Assembly: GCF_000282315.2 (NCBI RefSeq)
Contig: NZ_AKJN02000008.1
Span: 744,001-808,000 of the forward strand
Source: Pseudomonas sp. GM41(2012)
GTDB lineage: Bacteria; Pseudomonadota; Gammaproteobacteria; Pseudomonadales; Pseudomonadaceae
Direction: 5' to 3'
DNA length: 64,000 nt
Below the pieces are notes generated by a model. That model was not told where the DNA came from. It searched no databases and saw only the letters and a program-made list of their open reading frames with translations. The translations under genes and the position numbers were made by a program. This document shows, piece after piece, positions 7,673 through 17,206 of this stretch (its first letter is position 1; the number at the start of each line of letters is the position of its first letter).

Positions 7673-10072
7673 CTAGAGCGGAGCCAACTCAGTCTCGGCT
7701 TCCACAGCCTTCGCCACCTTCAACTGGCGCATCTGCTCACAGCCCCACAACACCCGCTCCGGCGTCGCCGGCGCATCGATTTTTGATTGATGCTTGTAGT
7801 CGCCCAGGCTGGCCACGGCGTCCTTGATCGCACACCACGACGCGATACCCAGCATGAACGGCGGCTCGCCCACGGCCTTGGAGTGGAACACCGTGTCTTC
7901 CGGATTTTTACGGTTTTCCACCAGCTTCACCCGCAGGTCCAGCGGCATGTCTGCCACCGCCGGGATCTTGTAGCTGGCCGGGCCGTTGGTCATCAGTTTG
8001 CCCTTGTTGTTCCACACCAGTTCTTCCATGGTCAGCCACCCCATGCCCTGGATGAAACCACCCTCGACCTGACCGATGTCGATCGCCGGGTTCAGTGAGT
8101 CGCCGACGTCGTGGAGGATGTCGGTGCGCAGCATTTTGTACTCGCCGGTGAGGGTGTCGATGATCACCTCGCAGCACGCTGCGCCGAAGGCGTAGTAATA
8201 GAACGGCCGGCCCCGCGCCTGGCTACGGTCGTAGAAGATTTTCGGGGTCTTGTAGAACCCGGTGCTCGACAGCGAAACCTGAGCGAAATACGCCTGCTGG
8301 ATCAGCGCTTCGAAGGTCAGGATGTGATCACGAACGCGTACATGACCGTTGTGGAATTCCACGTCCTCTTCGCTGACTTTGTACTGCCGCGCGGCAAATT
8401 CCACCAAGCGTTTCTTGATAATTTCCGCCGCGTTTTGCGCGGCTTTACCGTTAAGGTCAGCGCCACTGGAAGCGGCGGTCGGCGAGGTGTTTGGCACCTT
8501 GTCGGTGTTGGTCGCGGTGATCTGCACACGGTCCATTTCCACCTGGAACACTTCAGCCACGACCTGCGCGACTTTGGTGTTCAGGCCCTGACCCATTTCG
8601 GTGCCGCCATGGTTCAGGTGGATGCTGCCGTCGGTGTAGACATGGATCAGCGCACCGGCCTGGTTGAGGAAGCTGGCGGTGAAGGAAATACCGAATTTCA
8701 CCGGGGTCAGCGCCAGGCCTTTTTTCAGGATCGGGCTGTTGGCGTTGTAGCGACGAATCGCTTCGCGGCGTTCGGCGTACTGGCTGCTTTCTTCGAGTTC
8801 GGCGGTCATTTCCTCGAGCATGTTGTGCTCGACGGTCTGGTAGTAATGGGTGACGTTGCGCTCGGTCTTGCCGTAGTAGTTGGCCTTGCGCACCGCAAGC
8901 GGATCGAGGGCCAGATGGCGGGCGATGGCATCCATCACTTCTTCGATAGCGACCATGCCTTGTGGGCCACCGAAACCACGGTAAGCGGTGTTCGACGCGG
9001 TGTTGGTTTTGCAGCGGTGACCGTTGATGGTCGCGTCACCCAGGTAGTACGAGTTGTCGGCGTGGAACATCGCGCGGTCAACAATCGACGCCGAGAGGTC
9101 CGGCGAACAACCGCAGTTACCGGCCAGTTCCAGGGCAATGCCGTGCAGCCGGCCAGTGCTGTCGAAGCCCACGTCGTATTCGACGTAGAACGGGTGACGC
9201 TTGCCGGTCATCAGCATGTCTTCGACGCGCGGCAGGCGCATTTTGGTCGGCTGGCCGGTGAGGTGCGCGATCACTGCGCACAGGCACGCCGGGCTCGCGG
9301 CCTGGGTTTCCTTGCCGCCGAAACCACCGCCCATGCGGCGCATGTCGACGACGATTTTGTTCATCGACACATCGAGCACTTCGGCGACGAGCTTCTGCAC
9401 TTCGGTGGGGTTCTGGGTCGAGCAGTAGACGATCATGCCGCCGTCTTCGGTCGGCATCACCGAAGAGATCTGGGTTTCCAGATAGAAGTGTTCCTGGCCG
9501 CCGATGTGCAACGTGCCCTGGATACGATGTTCGGCGGTGGCCAAGGCACCGGCCGAATCACCGCGCTGATGCGTGTGACTGTCGAGCACAAAGTGGCGTT
9601 TGCGCAGCGCTTCAACCACGTCCAGTACCGGCTCGAGATCTTCGTATTCGATGATCGCGGCCATCGCGGCTTTACGCGCGGTTTCCAAATCTTTCGCAGC
9701 GACGGCGAGCACCACTTGACCAACGAATTGCACGTCATCGATGGCCAGCAACGGATCGCCGGGCATCAACGGACCGATGTCTTTCAGGCCTGGAACGTCT
9801 TTGTGAGTGATGGCGATGCGCACGCCTTCAAAGGCGTAGCAAGGCTGGGTGTCGATGCTGATGATTTTCGCGTGAGCGCGGTCCGACAGGCGTGCGTAAA
9901 CATGCAACTGGTTCGGAAATTCCAGCCGGTCGTCGATGTACTGCGCTTCACCGGAAACGTGCTTGGCGGCGCTGTCATGCTTGACGCTGCGGCCGACACC
10001 GGTGGTCAGGTCCTTGGCGAACAGTTCAGCCAATTCGGCTTGGGTCTTCTCTACAGCGTGATGATTAGACAT
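7673..10072 (-). CDS. xdhB: Xanthine dehydrogenase, molybdopterin-binding large subunit
   Basis: A 799-residue cytoplasmic subunit that oxidises hypoxanthine to xanthine and xanthine to urate. Family motifs present are MRRMGGGFGGKETQA, YRGFGGPQGMVA (Arg for substrate binding), SPTAASSGADLNGKA, and the catalytic glutamate motif SKAVGEPPFML near the C-terminus. The start overlaps the end of xdhA by eight bases, typical of translational coupling. Length fits the family. It works with XdhA (Fe-S/FAD) and needs XdhC for cofactor loading. Confidence 0.97.
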   Translation of the reverse strand: MSNHHAVEKTQAELAELFAKDLTTGVGRSVKHDSAAKHVSGEAQYIDDRLEFPNQLHVYARLSDRAHAKIISIDTQPCYAFEGVRIAITHKDVPGLKDIGPLMPGDPLLAIDDVQFVGQVVLAVAAKDLETARKAAMAAIIEYEDLEPVLDVVEALRKRHFVLDSHTHQRGDSAGALATAEHRIQGTLHIGGQEHFYLETQISSVMPTEDGGMIVYCSTQNPTEVQKLVAEVLDVSMNKIVVDMRRMGGGFGGKETQAASPACLCAVIAHLTGQPTKMRLPRVEDMLMTGKRHPFYVEYDVGFDSTGRLHGIALELAGNCGCSPDLSASIVDRAMFHADNSYYLGDATINGHRCKTNTASNTAYRGFGGPQGMVAIEEVMDAIARHLALDPLAVRKANYYGKTERNVTHYYQTVEHNMLEEMTAELEESSQYAERREAIRRYNANSPILKKGLALTPVKFGISFTASFLNQAGALIHVYTDGSIHLNHGGTEMGQGLNTKVAQVVAEVFQVEMDRVQITATNTDKVPNTSPTAASSGADLNGKAAQNAAEIIKKRLVEFAARQYKVSEEDVEFHNGHVRVRDHILTFEALIQQAYFAQVSLSSTGFYKTPKIFYDRSQARGRPFYYYAFGAACCEVIIDTLTGEYKMLRTDILHDVGDSLNPAIDIGQVEGGFIQGMGWLTMEELVWNNKGKLMTNGPASYKIPAVADMPLDLRVKLVENRKNPEDTVFHSKAVGEPPFMLGIASWCAIKDAVASLGDYKHQSKIDAPATPERVLWGCEQMRQLKVAKAVEAETELAPL

Positions 10073-11519
10073 AAGCGGTCACCCGAGTCTCGATGTGCGG
10101 TGTTTGCAGTTCGATGAAGTATTTACGCAACAGGTTCTGGGCGCTGAGCAGGCGGTATTCCTTGCTCGCACGGAAGTCCGAGAGCGGCGTGAAATCTTCG
10201 GCCAATGCGGCGCAGGCGCGTTCGACGGTGTCGTTGTTCCAGGTGGCGCCGAGCAATACAGTTTCGCAGGCCTTGGCGCGTTTTGGCGTTGCCGCCATGC
10301 CACCGAAGGCGACGCGGGCGTCGGCGATCACGCCGTTGTCGATGCGCAGGTTGAACGCGGCGCAGACGGCGGAAATGTCATCGTCCAGACGCTTGGAGAC
10401 TTTGTAGGCGCGGAACAGTTGTTCGGCGCTGGCACGCGGCACGATGATCTTTTCGATGAACTCGCTTTCCTGACGCGCGGTGACCCGGTAATCGATGAAG
10501 TAATCTTCCAGCGCCATCGTGCGGCGGGTTTCGCCTTTGCACAAAACGATCTGCGCGCCGAGCGCAATCAGCAGGGGCGGGGAGTCACCGATCGGCGAGG
10601 CGTTGCCGATGTTGCCGCCGAGGGTGCCCTGGTTGCGGATCTGCAGGGAAGCAAAGCGTTGCAGCAATTCGCCGAAGTCCGGGTACTCGGCTTTCAAGGC
10701 CTCGTAGCAATCGGAGAGGGCGGTGGCGGCGCCGATTTCCAGGCGATCGTCAAAGCGTTCGATGCGCTTCATCTCGGCGACATTGCCGACGTAGATCATC
10801 ACCGGCAGGGTGCGGTGGAACTGCGTGACTTCCAGCGCCAGGTCCGTGCCGCCGGCCAGCAGGCGAGCCTGTGGATAAGCATCATAGAGGTCAGCCAGAT
10901 CGGCAACGGTCAGCGGTACCAGGCAGCGCTTGTCGCCACTGTTGAGTTCGCCGATGTCAGTAGGGGCGATGGCCTTCAGGCGAGCGATGGTGTCGGCTTC
11001 ACGGGCGTCGAACTGGTCCGTTTGCTTGCCGCAGCAGGATTGTTCGGCGGCCGCCAGAATCGGCCGATAGCCGGTGCAGCGGCAGAGGTTCCCGGCCAGC
11101 GCTTCGTGGGCTTTATGAACATCCGGTTGATCGCTGTTCTTTTGCAGCGCGAACAGCGACATGACGAAGCCGGGTGTGCAAAAACCGCATTGCGAGCCGT
11201 GGCACTCGACCATGGCTTTCTGCACGCTGTGCAGTTCGCCTTGGTGTTTGAGGTCCTCGACACTGATCAATTGTTTGCCGTGCAGTGACGAAACAAACGT
11301 CAGGCACGAGTTGAGGCTGCGATAGCGAATGTGTTCGCGGCCATCGTCATCCGTTTGCAGCTCGCCGACCACCACGGTGCAGGCGCCGCAGTCACCGCTG
11401 GCGCAACCTTCTTTGGTGCCGGGTTTGCCCACATGGTCGCGCAGGTAATTGAGCACGGTCAGGTTTGGGTCCAGGGCGTGCTCGCTACGGAGTTCCTGGT
11501 TAAGTAAAAACTGGATCAC
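10065..11519 (-). CDS. xdhA: Xanthine dehydrogenase, Fe-S/FAD small subunit
   Basis: A 484-residue electron-transfer subunit. The plant-type 2Fe-2S domain has C39, C44 and C47 in EGCASGDCGACTVV. The second 2Fe-2S domain has CGFCTPGF and NLCRCTGYRP (about residues 110-155). The FAD domain shows LLAGGTDLALEV and LGGNIGNASPIGD. It passes electrons from the molybdenum site to NAD. It is the first gene of the xdhABC-guaD unit; the 267-base gap upstream contains twin candidate operators at 11576 and 11599. Confidence 0.97.
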   Translation of the reverse strand: MIQFLLNQELRSEHALDPNLTVLNYLRDHVGKPGTKEGCASGDCGACTVVVGELQTDDDGREHIRYRSLNSCLTFVSSLHGKQLISVEDLKHQGELHSVQKAMVECHGSQCGFCTPGFVMSLFALQKNSDQPDVHKAHEALAGNLCRCTGYRPILAAAEQSCCGKQTDQFDAREADTIARLKAIAPTDIGELNSGDKRCLVPLTVADLADLYDAYPQARLLAGGTDLALEVTQFHRTLPVMIYVGNVAEMKRIERFDDRLEIGAATALSDCYEALKAEYPDFGELLQRFASLQIRNQGTLGGNIGNASPIGDSPPLLIALGAQIVLCKGETRRTMALEDYFIDYRVTARQESEFIEKIIVPRASAEQLFRAYKVSKRLDDDISAVCAAFNLRIDNGVIADARVAFGGMAATPKRAKACETVLLGATWNNDTVERACAALAEDFTPLSDFRASKEYRLLSAQNLLRKYFIELQTPHIETRVTAYV

Positions 11520-11575
11520 GGAAGGCCTCGCAGACTCATTATTGTTGTTAACCGACTTGAACCGAATTTATCAGG

Positions 11576-11614
11576 TCTGACTTTGCGGTCAATGATTTTC
11601 TGACTTAAAGGTCA
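11576..11614. promoter_or_regulatory. Twin TGAC-N6-GTCA sites between xdhA and a GntR gene
   Basis: TCTGACTTTGCGGTCA (11576-11591) and TCTGACTTAAAGGTCA (11599-11614) are direct repeats differing only in three central bases. Each contains TGAC-N6-GTCA, an inverted repeat. They are 23 bases apart, 57-95 bases upstream of xdhA and about 170-210 upstream of the divergent GntR start. This is the pattern of a tandem operator. The regulator that binds is not known from sequence; the adjacent GntR protein is the natural candidate. Confidence 0.55.
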
Positions 11615-11786
11615 GGAAATAGCGTTTTGTCGATCAACGACTCGTTCCTTCATTATTGACCCTCTCGGGATAGCCTGCTTTTTGCTGGATTCGTGCCAAA
11701 AACCGCCGAGTGGGCACTCCGCCATGACCCTTTATGTGCGGTACACTGCGCCGCTTGTGCAGATCGAAGAGTTTGAAGGGACAACC

Positions 11787-12446
11787 ATGACGTTCAAGGC
11801 GCCGGACAGCCTCGCCGAGCAAATTGCTCACCACCTCGCCGAACGCATCATTCGTGGCGAAATGAAGCCCGGGGAGCGCATCCAGGAACAGAAGGTCACG
11901 CTGGCCCTCAATGTCAGCCGCGGTTCGGTCCGTGAAGCCTTGCTGATCCTCGAGCGCCGCCACCTGATCGCGATCCTGCCGCGACGTGGCGCCCATGTGA
12001 CCGAGCTCACGGTCCACAAGGTCCAGAGCCTGTGCGCGCTGATGAGCGAGCTTTACATCCTGCTGGGCAATGCAGTGGCCAGCGGCTGGCAAGTCCAGGC
12101 CGACATGGCTCCGTTCGTGCAAATCCAGCAGCGTCTGACCGCCAGCTACGAGCGCCAGGACATTCGCACCTTTGTCGACGACAGCTTCAGTGTGATGCGC
12201 GCCGCGTATCCGTTCGCCAACAACCCGTACTTGCAGGAAACCGTCGAGAATCTGCAGCCGGCCATGAGCCGCGCGTATTTCCTCGCCCTGGAACAGCGCA
12301 AGGCCTCGATGAGCGAATTCCTTGAACTGTTCGAACGCTTGCTCGCCGCCGTGCTGGCCCGTGATTTTCCGCAGATCCGCATTGTGCTGACGGCGTATGC
12401 CCAGCGCAGCAGTGATCTGGTGGTTTCCGCCCTGACGGACGCTTAA
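11787..12446 (+). CDS. GntR-family transcriptional regulator (FCD type)
   Basis: A 219-residue regulator with an N-terminal winged helix (about residues 5-70, LAERIIRGEMKPGERIQEQK and NVSRGSVREALLILERRHLI) and a helical FCD-like ligand domain. The ATG at 11787 follows GAAGGGACAACC, a good ribosome site; the upstream frame from 11682 has none. It is divergent from xdhA, and its stop codon is only two bases before the GTG of smc, so the two are almost surely cotranscribed. A role in purine control is inferred from position and from the twin operator upstream. Confidence 0.88.
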   Translation: MTFKAPDSLAEQIAHHLAERIIRGEMKPGERIQEQKVTLALNVSRGSVREALLILERRHLIAILPRRGAHVTELTVHKVQSLCALMSELYILLGNAVASGWQVQADMAPFVQIQQRLTASYERQDIRTFVDDSFSVMRAAYPFANNPYLQETVENLQPAMSRAYFLALEQRKASMSEFLELFERLLAAVLARDFPQIRIVLTAYAQRSSDLVVSALTDA

Positions 12447-12448
12447 GC

Positions 12449-15400
12449 GTGCGGCTAAAGTGCATCAAGCTGGCGGGGTTCAAATCCTTCGTCGACCCGA
12501 CCACGGTGAACTTCCCCAGTAACATGGCGGCGGTGGTCGGGCCCAATGGTTGCGGCAAGTCGAACATCATCGACGCCGTCCGCTGGGTGATGGGCGAGAG
12601 TTCGGCCAAGAACCTGCGCGGCGAGTCGATGACCGACGTCATCTTCAACGGCTCGACCAGTCGTAAACCGGTGAGCCAGGCCAGCATCGAGCTGGTGTTC
12701 GATAACTCCGACGGCACTCTGCTCGGCGAATACGCGGCCTACGCGGAAATTTCCATTCGCCGCAAAGTGACTCGCGACAGCCAGACCACTTACTACCTCA
12801 ACGGCACCAAATGCCGCCGTCGCGATATCACCGACATCTTTCTGGGTACAGGCCTGGGCCCGCGCAGCTACTCGATTATCGAGCAGGGGATGATCTCCAA
12901 GCTGATCGAGTCAAAGCCCGAAGACCTGCGCAACTTCATTGAAGAAGCGGCGGGAATCTCCAAGTACAAGGAGCGCCGGCGCGAGACCGAAAACCGCATC
13001 CGCCGCACCCACGAAAACCTGGCCCGCCTGACCGACCTGCGCGAAGAGCTCGAGCGTCAGCTTGAACGCTTGTACCGCCAGGCCGAGGCCGCCAAGAAGT
13101 ATCAGGAATACAAGGGCGAGGAACGTCAGCTCAAGGCCCAACTGTCGGCCCTGCGCTGGCAGGCGTTGAATGAACAGGTCGGTCAGCGCGAAGCGATCAT
13201 CGGCAATCAGGAAGTCACCTTCGAAGCGTTGGTGGCCGAGCAGCGCAACGCTGATGCGGCTATCGAACGGCTGCGGGACGGGCACCACGACCTGTCCGAA
13301 CGTTTCAATCTGGTGCAGGGGCGCTTCTATTCGGTCGGCGGCGACATCGCCCGGGTCGAGCAGAGTATCCAGCATGGTCAGCAACGCCTACGTCAGCTGC
13401 AGGACGACCTGAAAGAAGCCGAGCGTGCGCGCCTGGAAACCGAGTCTCACTTGGGACACGACCGCACCTTGCTGCTGACTTTGGGCGAAGAGCTGGACAT
13501 GCTCACCCCTGAACAGGAAGTCACCAGCGCCGCCGCCGAAGAGGCTGCCGCAGCGCTGGAAGAATCCGAAACCACCATGCACGCCTGGCAAGAGCAATGG
13601 GATACCTTCAACCTGACGGCCGCCGAACCGCGTCGCCAATCCGAAGTTCAGCAGTCGCGCATCCAGCAGCTGGAAACGAGCATGGAGCGCCTGGCCGATC
13701 GTCAGAAGCGTCTCGGCGAAGAGCGCGCCTTGCTCTCGGCAGACCCGGAAGACGCGGCGATCATGGAGCTCAGCGAGCAGCTCGCTGAATCCGAAGCGAC
13801 GCTTGAGGATTTGCAGACCAGTGAACAAGCTCAGGTCGAAAAGCTTGAACAACTGCGTCAGGAATTGCAGCACGCGCTGACGGCGCAGCAACAGGCCCAA
13901 GGTGATTTGCAGCGTCTGAACGGTCGCCTCGCCTCCCTTGAAGCCTTGCAGCAAGCCGCACTCGATCCGGGCACCGGCACAGCCGAATGGCTGCGCGAAC
14001 AACATTTGGCGGACCGTCCGCGTCTGGCTGAAGGCCTGAAAGTCGAAGCCGGTTGGGAGCTGGCGGTGGAAACCGTGCTCGGCGCCGACCTGCAAGCGGT
14101 GCTGGTGGATGACTTCGGCGATTTCGATCTGGCCGGTTTTGCCCAAGGCGATTTGCGCTTGCTCAGCCCGGCCACCGATGGCGTGCGCGTGCCCGGCAGC
14201 TTGCTCGATAAAGTCGAAGCGCAGATCGATCTGGCGCCATGGCTGGGGCAGGTTAAACCGGTCGACAGCCTTGAACAGGCCTTGGCTCTGCGCAATCAAT
14301 TGACCGCCGGCCAGAGTCTGATCAGCCGCGATGGTTACTGGGTCGGTCGGCACTTTTTACGCGTGCGTCGCGCCAGCGAAGCGGAAAGCGGCGTGCTCGC
14401 TCGCGGTCAGGAAATCCAGCGTTTGGACCTTGAGCGCGAAGAGCGCGAAGCCACGGTCGAAACCCTGGAAACCCAACTTCAGAATCTCAGGGCGCAGCAG
14501 CGTCAGCAGGAAAACGGTCGCGAGCATCTGCGCCGTCTGCTGCAAGACGAAGCGCGTCAGCAAGGAGAGTTGAAAGCCCAGTTGTCCGCCGGTAAAGCCA
14601 AGGCTGAACAACTGACCCTGCGTCGTACACGCCTGGACGAAGAACTCACCGAGTTGGCGGAGCAGCGCGCTCTGGAACACGAAAATATCGGCGAGGCGCG
14701 TCTGCAACTGCAGGAAGCCCTCGACAGCATGGCGCTGGACACCGAGCAGCGCGAGCTGCTGCTGGCACAGCGCGACAGCTTGCGCGAGCGACTTGATCGA
14801 GTGCGTCAGGAAGCCCGGCAGCACAAGGATCACGCCCATCAACTGGCGGTGCGTCTGGGTTCGCTCAAGGCACAACACGACTCGACGCGTCAGGCGCTGG
14901 AACGTCTGGAAATGCAATCCGAGCGCCTGACCGAGAAGCGCGAACAACTCAGTCTCAACCTGGAGGAGGGCGAGGCGCCGCTGGAAGAGTTGCGCCTCAA
15001 ACTCGAAGAGTTGCTCGACAAACGCATGACCGTCGACGAAGAACTCAAGACTGCGCAGATCGCTCTGGAAGACGCTGACCGTGAATTGCGTGATGCAGAA
15101 AAACGTCGCAACCAGGCCGAACAGCAATCGCAGTTGATTCGGGGGCAGATGGAAACCCAGCGCATGGAATGGCAGGCCCTGACCGTGCGCCGCAAGACTT
15201 TGGAAGATCAGTTGCTGGAAGACGGCTACGATCTCCACGGGGTGCTTGCCACCCTGGTGGCCGACGCCAACGAGAAAGACGCCGAAGAAGAACTCGAACG
15301 CATTGCCGCGCGGATTCAGCGCCTCGGTGCGATCAACCTGGCGGCCATTGACGAATACCAGCAACAATCCGAGCGTAAACGTTATCTGGATGCGCAGAAC

Positions 15401-15937
15401 GACGATTTGGTCGAGGCGCTGGATACGCTCGAGAACGTGATTCGCAAGATCGACAAGGAAACCCGAAACCGCTTCAAAGATACCTTTGATCAGATCAATG
15501 GCGGTTTACAGGCCCTTTTCCCAAAAGTTTTCGGTGGAGGACGCGCCTATTTGGAACTGACGGGCGAAGATCTACTCGATACAGGGGTAACGATCATGGC
15601 GCAGCCGCCAGGAAAGAAGAACAGCACCATCCATTTGCTCTCCGGTGGCGAAAAAGCCCTGACAGCCCTGGCTCTGGTTTTTGCCATCTTCAAGTTGAAT
15701 CCGGCGCCGTTCTGCATGCTCGATGAAGTTGACGCGCCATTGGATGACGCTAACGTTGGACGCTACGCACGGCTGGTCAAAGAGATGTCGCAGACGGTGC
15801 AGTTCATCTATATCACCCACAACAAGATCGCCATGGAAATGGCCGAGCAACTGATGGGGGTGACGATGCACGAGCCGGGTTGTTCGCGTCTGGTGGCAGT
15901 GGATGTCGAGGAGGCGATGGCGATGGTGGATGCCTGA
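12449..15937 (+). CDS. smc: Chromosome segregation ATPase SMC
   Basis: A 1162-residue condensin that organises and segregates the chromosome. The N-terminal ATP-binding half has the Walker A motif VGPNGCGKSNIIDA (about residues 31-44). Long coiled coils (about 170-500 and 660-1000) flank a hinge (about 510-640). The C-terminal half has the ABC signature LLSGGEKALTAL and Walker B PFCMLDEVDAPLDDANV. Translation begins at GTG, two bases after the stop of the upstream GntR gene. Partners ScpA/ScpB are not in this window. Confidence 0.97.
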   Translation: MRLKCIKLAGFKSFVDPTTVNFPSNMAAVVGPNGCGKSNIIDAVRWVMGESSAKNLRGESMTDVIFNGSTSRKPVSQASIELVFDNSDGTLLGEYAAYAEISIRRKVTRDSQTTYYLNGTKCRRRDITDIFLGTGLGPRSYSIIEQGMISKLIESKPEDLRNFIEEAAGISKYKERRRETENRIRRTHENLARLTDLREELERQLERLYRQAEAAKKYQEYKGEERQLKAQLSALRWQALNEQVGQREAIIGNQEVTFEALVAEQRNADAAIERLRDGHHDLSERFNLVQGRFYSVGGDIARVEQSIQHGQQRLRQLQDDLKEAERARLETESHLGHDRTLLLTLGEELDMLTPEQEVTSAAAEEAAAALEESETTMHAWQEQWDTFNLTAAEPRRQSEVQQSRIQQLETSMERLADRQKRLGEERALLSADPEDAAIMELSEQLAESEATLEDLQTSEQAQVEKLEQLRQELQHALTAQQQAQGDLQRLNGRLASLEALQQAALDPGTGTAEWLREQHLADRPRLAEGLKVEAGWELAVETVLGADLQAVLVDDFGDFDLAGFAQGDLRLLSPATDGVRVPGSLLDKVEAQIDLAPWLGQVKPVDSLEQALALRNQLTAGQSLISRDGYWVGRHFLRVRRASEAESGVLARGQEIQRLDLEREEREATVETLETQLQNLRAQQRQQENGREHLRRLLQDEARQQGELKAQLSAGKAKAEQLTLRRTRLDEELTELAEQRALEHENIGEARLQLQEALDSMALDTEQRELLLAQRDSLRERLDRVRQEARQHKDHAHQLAVRLGSLKAQHDSTRQALERLEMQSERLTEKREQLSLNLEEGEAPLEELRLKLEELLDKRMTVDEELKTAQIALEDADRELRDAEKRRNQAEQQSQLIRGQMETQRMEWQALTVRRKTLEDQLLEDGYDLHGVLATLVADANEKDAEEELERIAARIQRLGAINLAAIDEYQQQSERKRYLDAQNDDLVEALDTLENVIRKIDKETRNRFKDTFDQINGGLQALFPKVFGGGRAYLELTGEDLLDTGVTIMAQPPGKKNSTIHLLSGGEKALTALALVFAIFKLNPAPFCMLDEVDAPLDDANVGRYARLVKEMSQTVQFIYITHNKIAMEMAEQLMGVTMHEPGCSRLVAVDVEEAMAMVDA

Positions 15938-16195
15938 GTCGGCGCTTGTAGGAGAGGTATTTTTGAGTTGTAGGACTTATTTACCTGTCCTGACTTGCTG
16001 GCCAATCGACATATTCGCGCAAGCCGTTGTGACAGACGGTGTAAAGTTGCCTTTGGTCGTGCTAGTTTAATGTCAATTTTTCGTATACGTGGGCAAAACG
16101 CCTGTCAGAACATAGAGTTGGCGCCACGTTTTAAAGCGGTTTACGAGTTGTAAACCTCTTATTTTTCAGCATTTTTTATAGAGGCACGGGATTAC

Positions 16196-17050
16196 ATGGA
16201 AATCGGTCTGCGCGAGTGGCTGATCGTCATCGGCATTATTGTCATTGCCGGTATTCTTTTCGATGGCTGGCGTCGCATGCGCGGCGGCAAGGGGAAACTG
16301 AAATTCCGTCTCGACCGAAGTTTGTCCAACTTGCCGGACGAGGACACCAGCGCCGAGCTGTTGGGCCCGCCCCGTGTGCTGGATACGCATAAAGAGCCGC
16401 AACTGGACGAGCACGATCTGCCGTCGGTGAGCATGCCTGCCCGTGAGCCGCGTGAGTCGGGTTCCAAGCGCGGCAAGCGTGGCCATGGCGAGCCTTCGCA
16501 AGGCGACATGAACCTCAGCCTGGATCTGGACGGCGGCCCGAGCTTCAGCAGCCGTGACGACGATTTCCCGGATGACACCAAGGTTTCGAGTTCAGCCAGC
16601 GACAAGGAACAACCGCAAGCCGAAGAAGTGCTGGTGATCAGCGTGATCTGCCGCGACGCCGCCGGCTTCAAAGGCCCGGCGCTGTTGCAGAATATTCTGG
16701 AAAGCGGTCTGCGTTTTGGCGAGATGGACATCTTCCACCGCCACGAAAGCATGGCTGGCAATGGCGAAGTCCTGTTCTCGATGGCCAATGCGGTCAAGCC
16801 GGGTGTTTTCGATCTGGACGACATCGACCACTTCAGCACACCGGCAGTGAGCTTCTTCCTCGGTCTGCCAGGCCCGCGTCATCCGAAGCAAGCCTTCGAC
16901 GTGATGGTGGCCGCGGCGCGCAAACTGTCCCAGGAGCTGAACGGCGAACTGAAAGACGACCAGCGCAGCGTGCTGACCGCCCAGACGATTGAGCATTACC
17001 GTCAGCGCATCGTCGAATTCGAACGTCGCGCCCTGACCCAGAAACGATAA
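16196..17050 (+). CDS. zipA: Cell division protein ZipA
   Basis: A 284-residue inner-membrane protein that tethers FtsZ to the membrane and supports septum assembly. It has the expected plan: one N-terminal membrane segment (about residues 5-25, REWLIVIGIIVIAGILFDGW), a basic stretch, a charged and variable linker (about 30-140), and the globular FtsZ-binding domain (about 145-280, beginning EVLVISVICRDAAGFKG). AGAGG precedes the ATG. The 258-base gap from smc holds no gene, so it probably has its own promoter. It lies upstream of ligA as in other pseudomonads. Confidence 0.96.
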   Translation: MEIGLREWLIVIGIIVIAGILFDGWRRMRGGKGKLKFRLDRSLSNLPDEDTSAELLGPPRVLDTHKEPQLDEHDLPSVSMPAREPRESGSKRGKRGHGEPSQGDMNLSLDLDGGPSFSSRDDDFPDDTKVSSSASDKEQPQAEEVLVISVICRDAAGFKGPALLQNILESGLRFGEMDIFHRHESMAGNGEVLFSMANAVKPGVFDLDDIDHFSTPAVSFFLGLPGPRHPKQAFDVMVAAARKLSQELNGELKDDQRSVLTAQTIEHYRQRIVEFERRALTQKR

Positions 17051-17054
17051 AGGC

Positions 17055-17142
17055 AAAAGATCGCAGCCTCGTTTCACTCGACAGCTCCTACAGGGATCGC
17101 GATTTTCTGTAGGAGCTGTCGAGTGAAACGAGGCTGCGATCT
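17055..17142. repeat. REP pair, GATCGCAGCCTCGTTTCACT type
   Basis: AAAGATCGCAGCCTCGTTTC and its inverted copy flank a spacer of about 15 bases. It sits between zipA and ligA, which run in the same direction. Confidence 0.9.
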
Positions 17143-17206
17143 CTAGATCTTGATGAGATGAGATTGAGCAGCCTCGGCTGCTCTTTTGCTTTATGAGAGA
17201 ACACCC

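Noticed and set aside
8111..10117. 668-codon open frame antisense to xdhB
   Set aside because: It is a shadow of high-GC codon bias; the other strand encodes a full xanthine dehydrogenase subunit with all motifs.
15938..16195. Gap between smc and zipA as a possible small gene or RNA
   Set aside because: No open frame with ribosome site and no strong hairpin; probably the zipA promoter region.
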